From positions 806,001-870,000 of the forward strand of contig OU452208.1 of NCBI GenBank assembly GCA_911728435.2: DNA of 64,000 nt, read 5' to 3'. A model generated the notes under the pieces. The model saw nothing but the letters and a program-made list of their open reading frames with translations, did no database searches and was not told the DNA's origin. Shown here in pieces: positions 12,301 through 27,300 of the stretch. Source of the stretch: Apoderus coryli (lineage: Eukaryota > Arthropoda > Insecta > Coleoptera > Attelabidae). The translations under genes were made by a program, and so were the position numbers. Numbering within the stretch: the first letter of the stretch is position 1; each line of letters starts with the position of its first letter.

Positions 12301-15300
12301 GCCATGGTAATGATTAGTTTGTAAATTGAGCTACTTGTACTTGAAAAAGTAGACAATAATACAGAATGAACCACGTGCAAAACCAACTTACCGATTATGC
12401 TGTATCAAGAGAACTGCGGGTCATGACAATGTACCTGCATTTGTTGTACGGGATTGTGCTTATGTGTTTGCGAAGCCAGTTGAAATAATTTTCAACAAAT
12501 GTATGAAATCGGAGATATTCCCAGACCAGTGAAAGCTTGCCAGAGTTGTACCTGTTCATAAGTCCGGCGATGATTCTCAAATATCTAACTACAGACCTAT
12601 CTCAATTCTGCCCAATTTTGCGAAGATCTTCGAGACGGTGCTGCATGACAAGATATTTGATCAAACAAAGAACCGCATAGTCCTGGAACAGCATGGCTTT
12701 TTTCCCGGGCGTTCGACTGTAAGTAACCGTTCATGCTTTCTGCTAGATATTTACTGTGCTCTTGGAAGGGGACTACAGGCGGACGTTATTTACACGGACT
12801 TCACAAAAGCCTTCGATAGGTTAGACTATTCAATAGTTCGACAGAAGATGAGTAATATCGGTTTTGATGAGAGCCTGCTAAACTTTTTTGATACTTACCT
12901 GTACAACCGCAGACAGTATGTAGAGTATAATGGATTTAAATCCGCGGAGATGATTGTTTCTAGTGGAGCTCCTCAGGGAAGTAACCTGTCCCCATGAATA
13001 TTTGCTATTTATATAAATGATATCAAAACTCATTGATCTAGTTCATGTCTCATGTTTGCGGATGATTTTAAGTTATATCGCATCATACATAACTATCAGG
13101 ATTGTCTTGGATTTCAGGAGGACTTGCAGTGTTTTGAGGAGTGGTGTGAGTCAAATGAGTTGAAGCTTAGCATACCGAAGTGCAAACTAATGGTGTTTTC
13201 GAAAAGTAGGGAACCCGTCTTATTTCAGTATAGTCTGAATAATACAGTTCTTGAGTCTTGTGCCCAGATAAGGGATCTTGGTATTGTTGTGAATTCGGAT
13301 TTATCGTTTAACAGCCATGTTGAATATATTGCGTAGGGGGCTCTTCGTTTGTTGGGCTTTATATTTCGTACCGGAAGGGACTTTGATAGCGTTGATTGTC
13401 TCATTGCTCTATACAACACCTTTGTGAGATCTAAATTGGAGTACGCATCATTTGTATGGTCGCCCTACTACACGGTTCATGAGAACAAGTTGGAGTACGT
13501 ACAACGTAAGTTTTTGAGATATCTATCTTTTAAAAGTGATGGGAGTTTTCCTACAAGAGGTTGTGACCATCAAGTGCTGTTAAACAAATTTAATTTTTAC
13601 TCTTATCGGCGTTTAACTATCCTGGGCGATCGCAAACTACACGACGATCCAATAATAACTAAAAAGGGAGCTGCTCTTTTTAGCTAAAATTTAATTAGAT
13701 TATAATTCAATATATTATGTAACATTTAAAACATCTATTAAAAAAATAAATAAAGGACCAAATAGAAATGAATATATTGATTGCCTATTGAGTGATGTTG
13801 ATATAGCACAAATATTCTGTGTCTATCCAAGTAAAGTTTGTATGTGAATTTTGAGTTATGTTGGTTTGGGTTGGGTTGGTTTGTTTTGCTTTCTTGTTGA
13901 ATATTCAACTGAATATAAAAAAATTTATAAAAAAAACAATAGGCACCAATATTGTTTTTTTTTTATAAATTTTTTTATATTCAGTAGAATATTCAACAAG
14001 AAAGCAAAACAAAAACAACACATTTAAAATAAATTATTGAAAGATAAGAAATAAAACATACAAAACTTAATAATCTCAGGCAGGTAAGTTCTCGTAAAAT
14101 GCAATTGTTTAAGAAATAAAGGGATAATTTGTTTTAATAATAAACATTGTACCAACTTTATCCAAATTTGTTTGTAGATAAAAACGTTACTACAATTTCA
14201 ACGAATGATCCGAATTGACAGTGGTAAAAGTTTCATTAGACTTTATTCACCATTCTTACATACTTTGTACATTTATGGTTCGCATAGCAACTAAATTATA
14301 TAAATTAACTAAAATGTGTTACAAACTAATAATTAATTATCTACCATAATAATAAATTCAGCATCATAATGGCTGACCTATATAAATACATCAACTGAAA
14401 CAACAATAATTCAACTAAAAATAACAATAATTACACTAAAAATAACAATATTCAAACTAAAAATAACAATTTTTCCCACCTAATCGTAATTAAATATGTA
14501 ATATTCATTAATATTATAGAAACACTGACTTATGAGAAATTCTTTGGAAAATTTACAAAAATTTTTTAGTGTCATATCTTCTATATTTACAAATGGATGC
14601 AATTGCTTAATCCTATTGTATAAATTTACATCTAATTTATTGTCCTGCGTTATACGAATCCTCGAGAACGGAGCAACCAACTCACTCTCATGTCTAGTTC
14701 CATATGCATGAAACGCGGAGTGAGCTTGAATATCATGCCTTTTTTTATGTACATTAAGAAGGTTCTCGAGTATGTACACGCAAGGTAGAGGCAAAATTCT
14801 GTATTTAAGAAACAAGGCTCTACAGTGATCTCGGTGACCCGCGCCATCAATAATCCTCACTGCAGCCTTTTGCAATACAAATGCTCTGTGGGATGACACC
14901 GAATTTCCCCACAAAACCACGCCATAATTTAGGTGACTGTGTATCAGAGCAAAGTAAATCGTTTTCATGATGTCATTAGAGCATACCAATGAACGCATCT
15001 GCCTCATGACAAAAAGTTGACTTGACAGACGCGCACAAAGTGCCGACACATGGTTAGACCAGTTCAGTGTGGAGTCCAGCGTCAACCCAAGCAGCTTAAC
15101 CGGATTTGATCTAATTGCAAATTTATCAGAATCGAACACTATTTGTTGTGTTTTGGCCTCATTTAAACACAACTTATTAGCACTGAACCAAGTTTTCGCT
15201 GCATTGAAACACTCATCTCTATCTCGCGCACTACGCGTTAACAATGACGTGTCATCGGCAAACAAAACGCTGGTCTCGTTACCTAATATATCTATATTAA

Positions 15301-18300
15301 GAGCTAAATCATTTATGTACAGCAAAAAAAGGATAGGTCCTAATACCGATCCCTGCGGCACACCATTCTTAACACAAACTATACTTGAATTTACATTATT
15401 TACAGAAACTAACTGCCTTCTATTAAGCAAGTATGATGCAAACAGTTTTAGCGGCGTACCTCTAATGCCATAGAATTCCATTTTACTGATCAAAATATTA
15501 TTATCAACGCAGTCAAATGCTTTGGTAAGATCACACAATGTAGCATGAGTTATCTTACGCTTATCAAAACCCTCGACAACAAACTCGACAAATTTTAAAA
15601 TTGCCGATGTTGTCGATCTTTGTTTTTGAAAGCCGAATTGTTGAGGACAAATTATTGACTTACTCGTCAAGTATGATAGTAACTTCTTCTTCAGTAATAT
15701 TTCAAATATTTTGGAAATCACAGGAACCATAGCGATAGGTCTATAGTTTTCCATATCATCGATGTCCCCTTTTTTGTGAATAGGTGTAATTCTGGAAATC
15801 TTCAGTACATTTGGCCAATTACCTTCGTTTATGCACTTATTGAAGAGTACGGTAAGGGGTATCTCTAGCGAATCAAGGGCAGCCTTCATCATCGGCGCAT
15901 TTAGATCGTAATAATCAAGGCACGGTTTATTTTTAAGAGATAAAACCGCCTCACGAACATCAGATTCTATGACCGGTGTCATAAAGAAGGAAAACGCAGG
16001 CTTATCAAGCTTTTTAAGATAGTGCAAATGATTCTCGGGTGAAAGAGCTAAAGTGCTTATTATCTTGTCACAGATGTTGGCAAAATGATTATTAAAATCA
16101 TCTACATTCCCAGATGGGGACGCACCAGACCGCTTAGAATTCTGTCTCTCGTTATTCAGTATCTGCCAGATACGTTTAGATTTATTCTCAGATGCAACAA
16201 TTGAATCCGAAATAGCTGCCTTTTTAGCCTTTTTTAAAGCTTTTTTGTAGTTGTTTCGTCTCTGGCAGTAGTCTTCCCAATCAGATATATCACATGTTTG
16301 TTTAAAAGTTTGCTTACTAAGCATTACACTATTTCTCAGCGCTCTCAACTCACTCGTAAACCACCGTACACCCGTATTTCTGATGTTTACGTTTTTAAGA
16401 GGAAAGCACTGATTCACAGCTGACGATAACATACTTGTCAAAGTTTCAGCATATTCATCAGAGGATAATTCGGATTCCGTCACACTTGCCCAATTTATGC
16501 AGTTAATTGCATTTCCAAATTTTGCTAAATTTATATTATTTACAAACCTTTTTTTACAGAAGACATTATTACTAATTTTATACAAATCAAATAACACATA
16601 AATTCCACAATGGTCAGACACAAGTGGCTCGCAAACCCCCTCGCCCCGGCCGTCCACCACGATATTCGTAACAATATTATCCAAACACGAACTGGTGGCC
16701 GCCGTAATTCTCGTGGGTTCACGAATCAGGTGCCTAAGACCATAAGTCTGAAACATATTAGATAACTTAACAGACCATACGCTTTGTGATTCTAAATCCA
16801 GGTTAAAATCACCTGCAATAATGATAAACCTAAATCTATAGGACAAGTAATCAATCAGATCCAACATATAATCAAAAAATTTTTGCATATTTCCTGTACT
16901 GCTCGATCTATACAAACTAAGAACAACGCAGTTTGTGTTTTCGAGTACCGCAGCACATATTTCCAAATCAAAAGCATTACAGAAAACGCCAACATCGACA
17001 CTACGCATTTTAGTATTATCGCGCACATACATTGCAACACCCCCATGCATCTTTGTAGATCTTCTGCAATATGAAGAAACCAACGTATAATTTGGGATTC
17101 TAACATTATTTAGTTTATCACTGTCAAGCCAATGTTCTGATATACAGAGAATCTCAAAAGGATTGTCCGTTAAAAACGCATCCAAAACTGCTAGCTTATT
17201 AGACAAACTTTGTACATTCAAATGAAAAATCGAACTTTTAAAATGTTGGGTTGAATTGTTAAGCCTCTTTGACGTTCGGTTTGGTGTGCTTTTTGGAATG
17301 AAAAAACCTATTTACAAGCACCTTTTCGGGCCAAATGTCATCCCCCAAGATACTAGTGGCTTCTTCGGATGGTAGCTGAATCTTAAAGGACGCGTAAATT
17401 TCGGGCCTACGTGAGTTCAATCTTGTCACTGAAACGTTGAGCATAAAATAATTGGTTTCAAAAGAATTTGTTTGAGGTTCAAAAAAGGATGGTTACATAG
17501 AAAATGAAAGCAGATTCACTATGGTTGGTCACTCGACCTTTCTTGCAATTTCCAATTTTTAAAAGGGTAGTTCTAGGCGGAAGAGGAATGAAGAATTAAT
17601 TTTAAAAATATGATAAAAATTGATCTCCTATATCAATAAAATTGACGTGTTTCACAATTTTTAAACATCTGAACCGTTTTAAAGATTATGCGGGGTGCAA
17701 ATTTTAGTAGAGACGCGCTGTATATATAAGAACCTATAGGAACACCTAATATCACTAGATAATGTAAATTGAATCCTCTATGTATAGCAGTGGCTTCCAA
17801 TGGCAAATGAATACAGGCCATTGTTTTAGAAAATTTTCGGCGAAGTTTTTAGCGCAGTCTTGCTCAAAAGATATACAGGGTGACATAGAAAAAAGTACAT
17901 TGCATAGTGCCACATAATAGAGGACACTAAAATAAGAAAAAAAGTTCCCAATAAACATGGGTCCGCAAGGCCTTCGGTTAAAAGTTACGGGGTGTTGAAT
18001 TTTAATTTTTTTTTTAAGTTTTTTTGAATATCTGTAGCCAGATACGCAAGAAATAGATAAAATGTGGTATACAGGGGTTTTTTATCATGCTAAATTCAAA
18101 TATGATCTTTGTTTTGTGATTACTGATAGAGGGCGCTACATAGAGGGTTCCATCCCTATTGAAGCGGTCGTAACTTTTTTGCTATACACTGTATGTCATT
18201 TTCGACTGAAAAAAATTGTTATCCCTTTTTTTATACTTAAGAGAGGTATACCTTGTCCAAGTCGCTAGAAGCAATGGTTCCAGTACAAATGCATCTAAAA

Positions 18301-21300
18301 GCCGACAATGCACGCAATTTATTCAAAAAGGCCCACAATGATAAATACTTCAACAATTACATTTTAATGGTATGATGAAAAATATGATTAATTAAAACAA
18401 AACATTAACTTTTTAGAAGATGTTCAAATTGTTGCCCTTGTACTTCAATACATTTTTCCAGTCTTCTTCTTAATGATTGACGGCATCTTTGAAATATTCC
18501 TGGGTTATTACGAAATCTGCCGATTCCATAATTCTTATCCATAATTGTTCTTCATTATGTATTTCTACTGCAAAAACTTAATTTTTCATAAATCCCCAAA
18601 ATGAAAAATCAAGGGGATTAAGGTCGGGACTACGAGCTGACCAGGGTACAGGCCCCCCTCGATCAATCCACGTATTTCCAAATCTCCTGTCCAAATATTT
18701 CATTGCCACTCGAGAAAACTGAGCTGGCGCCCCATTATGCATGTAATACATTCTTCCAATAATGGCCAATGGGACATCCTCTAATAATGTGGTTAAATTA
18801 TTCTCCAAGAAATTTCGATACAGCACACCTGTCAATCGATTGGGCAATCGAAATGGGCCAATTAAGTAATGGTTGGTTATACCTGCTCACACATTAATAG
18901 AAAACCCATATTGGTGACTTCGAATTACAGTTTGATGAGGATTTTCATCACTCCAATGGTGCATGTTATGTAGGTTCAGAATACCATCAAGACTAAAACC
19001 AGCTTCGTCAGTAAACAAAATTGATCAAATAATGTTTTGTCTTTGGTTTTGCAACCATTCGCAAAATTGTACACGAGGAAAAAAGTCATGTTGCAATAGT
19101 GAATGAATTTTTTGTAAATTATATGGGCGAAGGAGTTGTTCTTTGAAAATTTGTCTAACTGATTCACGGTTAAGGTTTCGCACCGCTGAGTTTGTTTTCC
19201 TGGTACTTGTTCTCGGATTATTTTCTACCATTCGTTAAACAGTTTCTTCGTTTCGCACAGTGCGACGAGTTTTGGAATCCCCACTATTCAATTTTGGTTT
19301 TCTAAAACAGCCATCTTCTCCCAAACGCATATGCACATCAATAAATGTTCGAACATTAGGAACTTGTCTTAAAGGATATCTTTCTCGATAGATACATTGA
19401 GCTTCGTAAGAATTTGATCTAGCTTCGCCGTAAAACGTAATAATGTCCCTGTATTCTTCAAAAGTGTAGTGAACCATTTTTGAAAGCAATTTTGAATAAT
19501 TAGTGAGAAAACCAATTAAAAACTTAATCAAGAACACAAATTACCTCTTACAATTATTACATTAGTTTGACAAGTGTCATTATGACACATTATTTAATTT
19601 TTATTTATCATTGTTTTTGCAAAGATTACTTTGGCGCTTTTTGAATAATTTGCGTGCATTGTCGGCTTTTAGATGCATTTGTACTGGAACCATTGCTTCT
19701 AGCGACTTGGACAAGGTATACCTTTCTTAAGTATAAAAGAAGGGATAACAATTTTTTTCAGTCGAAAATGACATACAGTGTATAGCAAAAAAGTTACGAC
19801 CGATTCAATAGGGATGGAACCCTGTATGTAGCGCCCTCTATCAGTAATCACAAAACTAAGACCATATTTGAATTTAGCATGATAAAAAACCCCTGTATAC
19901 CACATTTTATCCATTTCTTGCGTCTCTGGCTAAAGATATTCAAAAAAACCCAAAAAAAAAATTCAAATTCAACACCCCGTAACTTTTAACTGAAGGCCTT
20001 GCGGACCCGTGTTCATAGGAACTTTTTTTCTTATTTTAGTGTCCCCTATTGTGTGGCAATATGCAATGTACTTTTTTCTATGTCACCCTGTAGAGGGAAA
20101 AGTCTCTAGAAAATAATAATTTCCAGTCAAATTCTTGGTGAAAAACCATTGAACGTGAAGAAAATAAGATGCACCCAGCCTGAAGAAATGCAATGCAAAA
20201 AGAACATTTTAGATTACTTTTTTATTTCAGGTGTGAGTTTGGCATCAAAAATCCTATAGAGAGAATCTCGAGACAGTTCGGTTTTAAATACCCCAAACAT
20301 TGAATTTGATTCTTTAAGTAATTATATCTTTAATATTTATAATATACAGAGATAACTAAAGTCTATATTTATTGTGCTTGTATACATTTTTGATCAATGA
20401 TACTTTTTGACAGTACTGTTAAAAGTGTTAATTTCATGTAGTAAGTGCTTAAGAGAATATAACTTCAAAACTAGACTAACAATCGAAAAGTCGTTAGCAT
20501 GAAACGTCAGTAGGAATAGTTATTTACCTAACAAGTGCGGACGATAGTTGACCGAATGACGCGCAGTGAAGTTCGGTTATTCATCGAGTGCGAAAAGATA
20601 TTTTCCGCATGTGTTAGGGACAAATTTTTCCTACGAGCATTTCGAATTTCGCAAAACCAAAGAGTATAGGCAAAACTGTAGAAATAACTCGCAATGATTT
20701 AAAATACATTGTGATTAACAGAGAAAAATACCCATAATGGTAAAAAAACTAGGTTAAATTTATAGTTTGATACATTTCCCGACTTTGTGGAAAACCTCAA
20801 AAGTACTTCATATTCCCAAGAAATCTCAAATCAATTATTTTAATGAAGTCCCATTTACGTCAATACGCAATATTGCCTCTTACACAAATGAGATTTCGCA
20901 AGGAATATAGCTGCGCAACTGCGCTCCTAGATATTTTTGACGATATTTTTCGAGATATTGACAATGACAGAGTGACAGCGTTAATTTTAATTGATTACCC
21001 CAAAACATTTGACAAAATCAATCATAAAATTTTATTATTTTAAATTATTGAGGATTTTCGTCGAATACCGTTCAACTCATTGATAGCTAATTGAGTTACC
21101 GTTACCAGTACATTGAGACTAACAACGGCATATCTGCTTCCAGCAGAATTTTATCAGGAGTACCTTAGGGCTCAATCTTAGACCCCTGTGGTCTCATTGT
21201 ACACTATGACACACCCTTTGAGTCTGCAATCAATATTGTGACTTATATGTATGATGATAGTCAGATATGAAACACTTTTCCAGTTTATGACGTCGTCAAT

Positions 21301-24300
21301 GCTAATAGTAAAATTAATTGAGTTGCGCTTCTGTGAACACATTTCTAAATGTAGGTATATGTAACTCATATGCCTCTTTAAACATGTTATATCTTCATCG
21401 ATACGTACTTTCTACTGAGCGTAAAACTAGACTTACAAATGCTCTGATTCTTAGTACTTTTAATTTTTACGATGTTGTTTACAGCCCCTGTTTGTTGAGT
21501 ACTGATAAAAATGGCATACCTACATCGAGTCCAGAAGTTGCGTTTGCGTTATATTTTTGCCATCAGAAAGTATGAACCTATCAGTCATACACTTATAGCT
21601 ACCAATTGGCTTTCGATGCAGAATATACTCGGCTACCTTATATCATTCCGTTCTGACCAAAAGACACCCTCCATATATCTACAATAAGATTAGCTTCCGA
21701 TCGGGCATATACATAATATAAATATCAGATATAGTAATCTTATTTCCCCTCCTCACACAGACCTGCAATATTTGAACGATCCTTTTCATTTCAGATCTAT
21801 AATATCTATAATAACCTCCCGAATAATCTGAAACACAAAAATCGACTTTAGTAGAAATGCTCTTATAATCATCTAACTATTGAACAAATCATGGTTACTA
21901 TTGTAGAGAATATTTTCTGCCACCGTGCTTTACTGTCGGACACAAATTTTCTTGTTTAAATTCGACATTCTTCGCCATACCATATGATGTCCATCCGATT
22001 ATATTTAGATTAATCTGAGAGAATAACACGTTGCCAAAAATTATTTGTTTTTTTTTTTTTTTTTTTCTGAAGTAATCCATCTATCGAGGAGTGAATATTA
22101 CTATTGAATAAAAGGCGTCTACTCCACAAAATGATTTATATATACGTTGAAATTTCTTATTTTCATCTGCCAGACATGTTTCGGACACATACGTCCATCA
22201 TCAGTGGCTTAAGGAACCTTATACAATTTGTTACATGTGAGGGTATACTTCATACAATTAAACAGAGAGATTTACATGGGTTTCGATTTAAACGTTTATA
22301 CAAGCATTTTGATGGAAAAAATTTTTGGTCAAATTAATAAAATTAAGATACAAATGAAGTTAAAATATTGTTGAACATTTGTAAATTTTTGTTATTTGTA
22401 TCCTTGACTTTTTCTTTTTAATCATCTTCGATGAACAAGTTGAATTTTAATAATTAAAAAATTAAATGGTAAGAGCCTACAATACTACGGCTGCTGAAGG
22501 ATTACAAATCAGACAAACAAGGCTTGTATAAACGTTTAAATCGAATTGTATGAAGTTTACCCTCACATGTAACAAATTGTATAAGGTTCCTTAAGCCACT
22601 GATGATGGACGTATGTGTCCGAAACATGTCTGGCAGATGAAAATAAGAAATTTCAACGTATATATAAATCATTTTGTAGAGTAGAATTATTTGTTTGATT
22701 CATATATTTATTTGCAAACTCTTTTTTTTTCGATTAATCATTAACCCAATACTTTTTCCAGTCACTGTAGATATTTTTATTACTGTCGGTATTCTTTGGG
22801 AGGCATTATACGTCTTATACAGGGTTATTCACGCTTTATGGCGCGGAATATTGTGGCGAAACTACGTGACTTTCAATAAGTTTCATTTATTGGACGTGTA
22901 GGCATCTACTATGGCTACTTTTTAAAATTGTTTTCATATTATACAGGGTGTTCCAAATAACCTAAAAGTATCAAAGTTGGGTTTTTTTAAATGGAATGCC
23001 CTATATATGATTGCACTTTTCGATCCTCTGATCAAATTAAGTGTCTGTTTCATTAAGGTTTATAATACCTAAACCTTAAGATTGTTTAAATAAATTGAAT
23101 TTCCTGAAAATCTAGCCTAATTTTTATCTTTCAAATACTTGGGAAGTATTTAAGTCATGTTCACGAAATTAACTCTAAAGTGTAATAATAGATGACATTT
23201 GGTATTCCAATTGCAATAAACCTGAAATCTTATACAGGGTGTCCAAAAATTAAAACTACTCAAATAAGAACTTTAAGTTGCTATAACTTCATTAATTTAA
23301 ATGGAACGTCATATTTCTGAACTTACCTAGCAATGTACTTACTAATTACCTCTCGAATGGTGTTAGGGTGTACTATAGCTAAGTCTGCGCGTTTTGGCAG
23401 AAAACGCCAAATAATTGTATTGTACACCATTTGCTGTTTTTTAAATAAACGTTTTAATGGATCTAGTGGCCTATGGAATGAATAATGTCAAATAAATGAA
23501 TTTATTTACCAAAAAATTATTTATTATTATTAAATAATAATAATAAAACGTACTATTGGTACAAAGCCCCAAAGGGCCATAGACCGAAGTCCTTCGGCCT
23601 ATAATTATTTATCAATTTAATTTGCTGTTCATGCTTTACTAAATGTTATTGATTTACAATTGTTAGTTTTGGTGTTGCTTTGTTAAAGTGAAGATCATTT
23701 ACTCAAAAGAAGAACGTATTGATATCATATTGATCCATGGAGAATGCCATCAAAATTCTTTACTGACTTCTCGAGTTTATGCTCAAAGGTTTCCCATACG
23801 AAATCATCCAAGACCAGCTGCTTTTCAGACTTTTATATCAGTTTAAGGAAACTAAAAGTGTTAGCTATAAGAACTACGTTACAAGAAAACCTGTCACCGA
23901 AAATGGAAAAACTATTTTTGCTATAGTTGGTCCAGTACTCGAAAATCCCCATATTAGTCAAAACCAGATATTCGAAAACACCAATATTAGTCAGGCAAGT
24001 ATTTCACGAGTGATTAAAAAACATAGATTTCATGCTTATAAAATTCATGGAAATGATTTTGACAATAGAAATGAATTTTGCAAGTGGGGATGAAGTGGGA
24101 GCAAATGAAGCATTTTCTGATAATGTGTTATTTAGTGACGAATATACATTTCACAACAATAGCCTCGTGAACAGACACAACGACCATTATTATTCTGCCT
24201 CGAATCTCCATGAATACAAAATCATCGGCAATCCAAATAGGTGGTCCATTGATGTGGGGGATGGAACATTGGGCCGATATTTAATAGTACCCTAATTTTT

Positions 24301-27300
24301 GAGGGATCGTTAAATGGTATGATGGTACTGGATTTCTTTCTACACCAACTTAATGTATTCTTAGAAGAAATTCCTTTAAACAGGAGAACAACCATGTGGT
24401 TTCAATTAGATGGAGCTCCGCCTCATTATCATCACAGGTGAATTGGAAGAAAAAATGACCTCCCATATCTCCAGATATCTTTTTATCGGAATACGTGAAA
24501 GGAATTGTCTACAAGACGCCTCCAACAACACCACACGATATGAAAATACGCATAAGAAATGCTTTTCAAACTGGTAGTTTTCAAAAAAGAATATCGAAGT
24601 GCCTCGAAAAGGACGGTCAACATTTCGAACACATGTTATGAATATTTTGGTAGAAATATATCTGTGCTTTTTATTGACTTTTATAATTGTAGATCATTTG
24701 ACATTTCTGATACCATAGGCTACTAGAAACATTAAAACATTTATTTAAAAAACACCAAATGGTGTACAAAACAACTAGTTGGCGTTTTCTGCCAAAACGC
24801 GCAGACTTAGCTATAGTAGACTCTAATACCATTCGACAGGTAATTAGTAAGTGCATTGCTAGGTAAGTTCAGAAATATGACGTTCCATTTAAATTAATGA
24901 GGTTATCGCAACTTAAAGTTCTTATTTGAGTAGTTTTAATTTTTGGACACCCTCTATAAGATTGCAAGTTTATTGCAATTGGAATACCCAATATCATCTA
25001 TTATTACACTTTAGAGTTAATTTCGTCAACATGACTTAAATACTTCCCAAGTATTTGAAAGATAAAAATTAGGCTAGATTTTCAGAAAATTGAATTTATT
25101 TAAACAATCTTAAGGTTTAGGTATTATATACCTTAATGAAACAGACACTTAATTTGATCAGAGGATCTAAAAGTGCAATCATATACAGGGCATTCCATTT
25201 AAAAAAACACAACTTTGATACTTTTAGGTTATTTGGGACACCCTGTGTAATATGAAAACAATTTTAAAAAGTAGCCATAGTAGATGCCTACTCACAGAAA
25301 AAATAATTTGCTTGGTTTAAATCGATAAGTTTCCATTCAAGCATATGTTAGATTTGTATATCCCCGAGAATATATCTATTTCAATGTAGATTATCAAATT
25401 CTCAATGGTATTAATTTGAATGGAGCATATGAATATTTAGTTTTAGGATGCCTGAATACACATTTTAAGAGTAATTACTACTTATTCCAAAAAAATGTAG
25501 TCTTAAATTAAATAAACTGGTTACTCAATCATAACATACAGGGTTTAGAGTAAAGTATAGCGTCTGATTACATTGAAAATTTAATATGCTTATATTGAGA
25601 ATACGAATTCTCAAAGCAAGTATAGAATTAGCTTATATTAAACATTTGGTATGATTAGTTTGAGAATATGAATTCCCAAAGTAAGTATAGAATTAGATTA
25701 TATTAAACATTTGGTATGACTATTTTGAGAATATGAGCTCGTTCAGGGTTTAGAATAAAGTATAGCATCTGCTTACATTGAAAATTTAATATGATTATAT
25801 TGAGAATAAGAATTCTCAAAGTAAGTATAGAATTAGATTATATTAAACATTCGGTATGATTATTTTGAGAATATGAATTCCCAAAGTAAGTATAGAATTA
25901 GATTATATTAAACATTTGGTATGACTATTTTGAGAATATGAGCTCATACAGGCTTTAGATTAAAGTATAGCATCTGATTATATTGAAAATTTAATATGAT
26001 TATATTGAGAATATGAATTCTCAAAGTAAGAATAGGATTAGATTACATTAAACATTTGATATGACTATTTTGAGAATGTACGTTCGTAAAGAAAATCGAT
26101 GGATTATTTCAAAAAAAAAATAAAAATACCAGTTCAAAATACAAATTTATTAAATATACAGAGACACCTCTGAATATATAATAACAATACATATATTAAT
26201 AACAATAATTATTATATTATATTTGTGTACCTACTGTACTGTGCCACACGATCACAGAAAATAAAAACAAAAAAAAAAGAAAAAACAACCGTGTTGCGTG
26301 TCTTATCTCTAAATTTTTGTATTAATAATTTTTAGGTTTAATAATAAAGTACTTATTTACATAATATTTTTGGCTAGTAGCTACAGCACCAATCGACAAA
26401 AAAAAAACTAACAAAGTAAAAAACAAAAAATTCAAAAATAATTCCAACAGTCTCTAGCTAGATCTGATCTGTTTTGCGTACAAGAACTTGGCCTAGAAGA
26501 TCTGAAATATAAAATATGTACGTATAAATAAGTGCCTCCAAAGAGAAGAAAAATGAAGAAAACCCGATACTTCAACAAAATAGCTGTCTAAAACAAAACA
26601 AAAAATTTATTCAATTTAGATAAATGACAAAAAAGTCATATTATTATTACTTTTACACCTAAATATGCAGAGCTATTCATAATATATTCGCGGTCCTATT
26701 TGGGGGAACATTTCTTTCAATATAGTTCCGCATTAAGTAATGACAGTTGACTTTTAGCAATTTGGTTATCTTGAGAAGTAAATAAAGATAATTTTATTAT
26801 CAACAAATATACAGGATGTCCCAAAGTTACACAAAACATATTCGCCCTTATACTTATATGTTATAAAAAAGAATTGGAATAACTATTTGTTGGTGTATAG
26901 TAAGTATATTCTGGTAAACAAAGTTAATAACAAAAACTTTTTAGTATTAAGTTGATAGTAATGGAACGCCTTCTATATTTTTTAACATTTAAAAATTCCA
27001 AGACATTTGTTTGATTGGTACATCATGTTGTAACTAAACATGAATTGTTTCTGAGATACTGAAAGTTCAAAATCGACCTTTTTGCATTTTTGACATGCAC
27101 TTATTTTGCGTAAAACACGCATCTGAGAAAGGCGATTAGTTTAATAACCTCAAAAAGCACAAAAATTTCTACTAAATTTAAAAACCGCGTACAGAATAAA
27201 ATGTTGTACTGAGACAGAAACAAATTGGCAAATAATAATAAATAATTGTGAGTAACGACGAAAGAATGTTTTTGCTAAACCTACTACTCTGCATTCAGTC

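Larger units (their letters stand above)
9325..12305 (-). mobile_element. Degenerate Gypsy-type LTR retrotransposon (gag-PR-RT-RNase H), no integrase or LTRs seen
   Basis: The minus strand shows, in the normal order from high to low coordinates, gag start (12305), zinc knuckles (about 11690-11584), protease (about 11460-11240), RT (about 10650-9826) and RNase H (9724-9325). Integrase and the 3' LTR are absent because a LINE fragment begins at 9325. The 5' LTR is not seen because another LINE begins near 12390. An extra, unrelated block of about 550 bp lies between PR and RT. Confidence 0.75.
14395..17450 (-). mobile_element. 5'-truncated LINE with intact ORF2
   Basis: A minus-strand non-LTR element containing the end of ORF1 (17444-17259) and a complete ORF2 (17221-14480). 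The short 3' region carries tandem CTAAAAATAACAATA-type repeats at about 14395-14470. The exact 3' end and target duplication were not resolved; the true 3' end could lie further toward 14240. Confidence 0.8.
22118..22685. mobile_element. Foldback element with a hammerhead-like motif in each arm
   Basis: Left arm 22118-22300 and right arm about 22525-22685 are reverse complements for roughly 150 bp; the outer end reads TCTACTCCACAAAATGATTT. The left arm has an extra insert of about 24 bp near 22258. Both arms contain the same CTGATGATGG...GTCCGAAACATG core. Inverted terminal units carrying hammerhead motifs are typical of Penelope-like element termini, which suggests but does not prove that origin. 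There is no coding region inside. Confidence 0.75.
22901..25288 (+). mobile_element. DUF4817-type DNA transposon with about 580-bp inverted repeats
   Basis: The left repeat (22901 to about 23490) and right repeat (about 24695 to 25288) are long reverse complements starting GGCATCTACTATGGCTACTT and flanked by TA. Between them is a plus-strand transposase relic. It is inserted in the inner end of the left TIR of the 22820-29487 element. A short SINE-like tract lies at 23533-23600. Confidence 0.85.
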
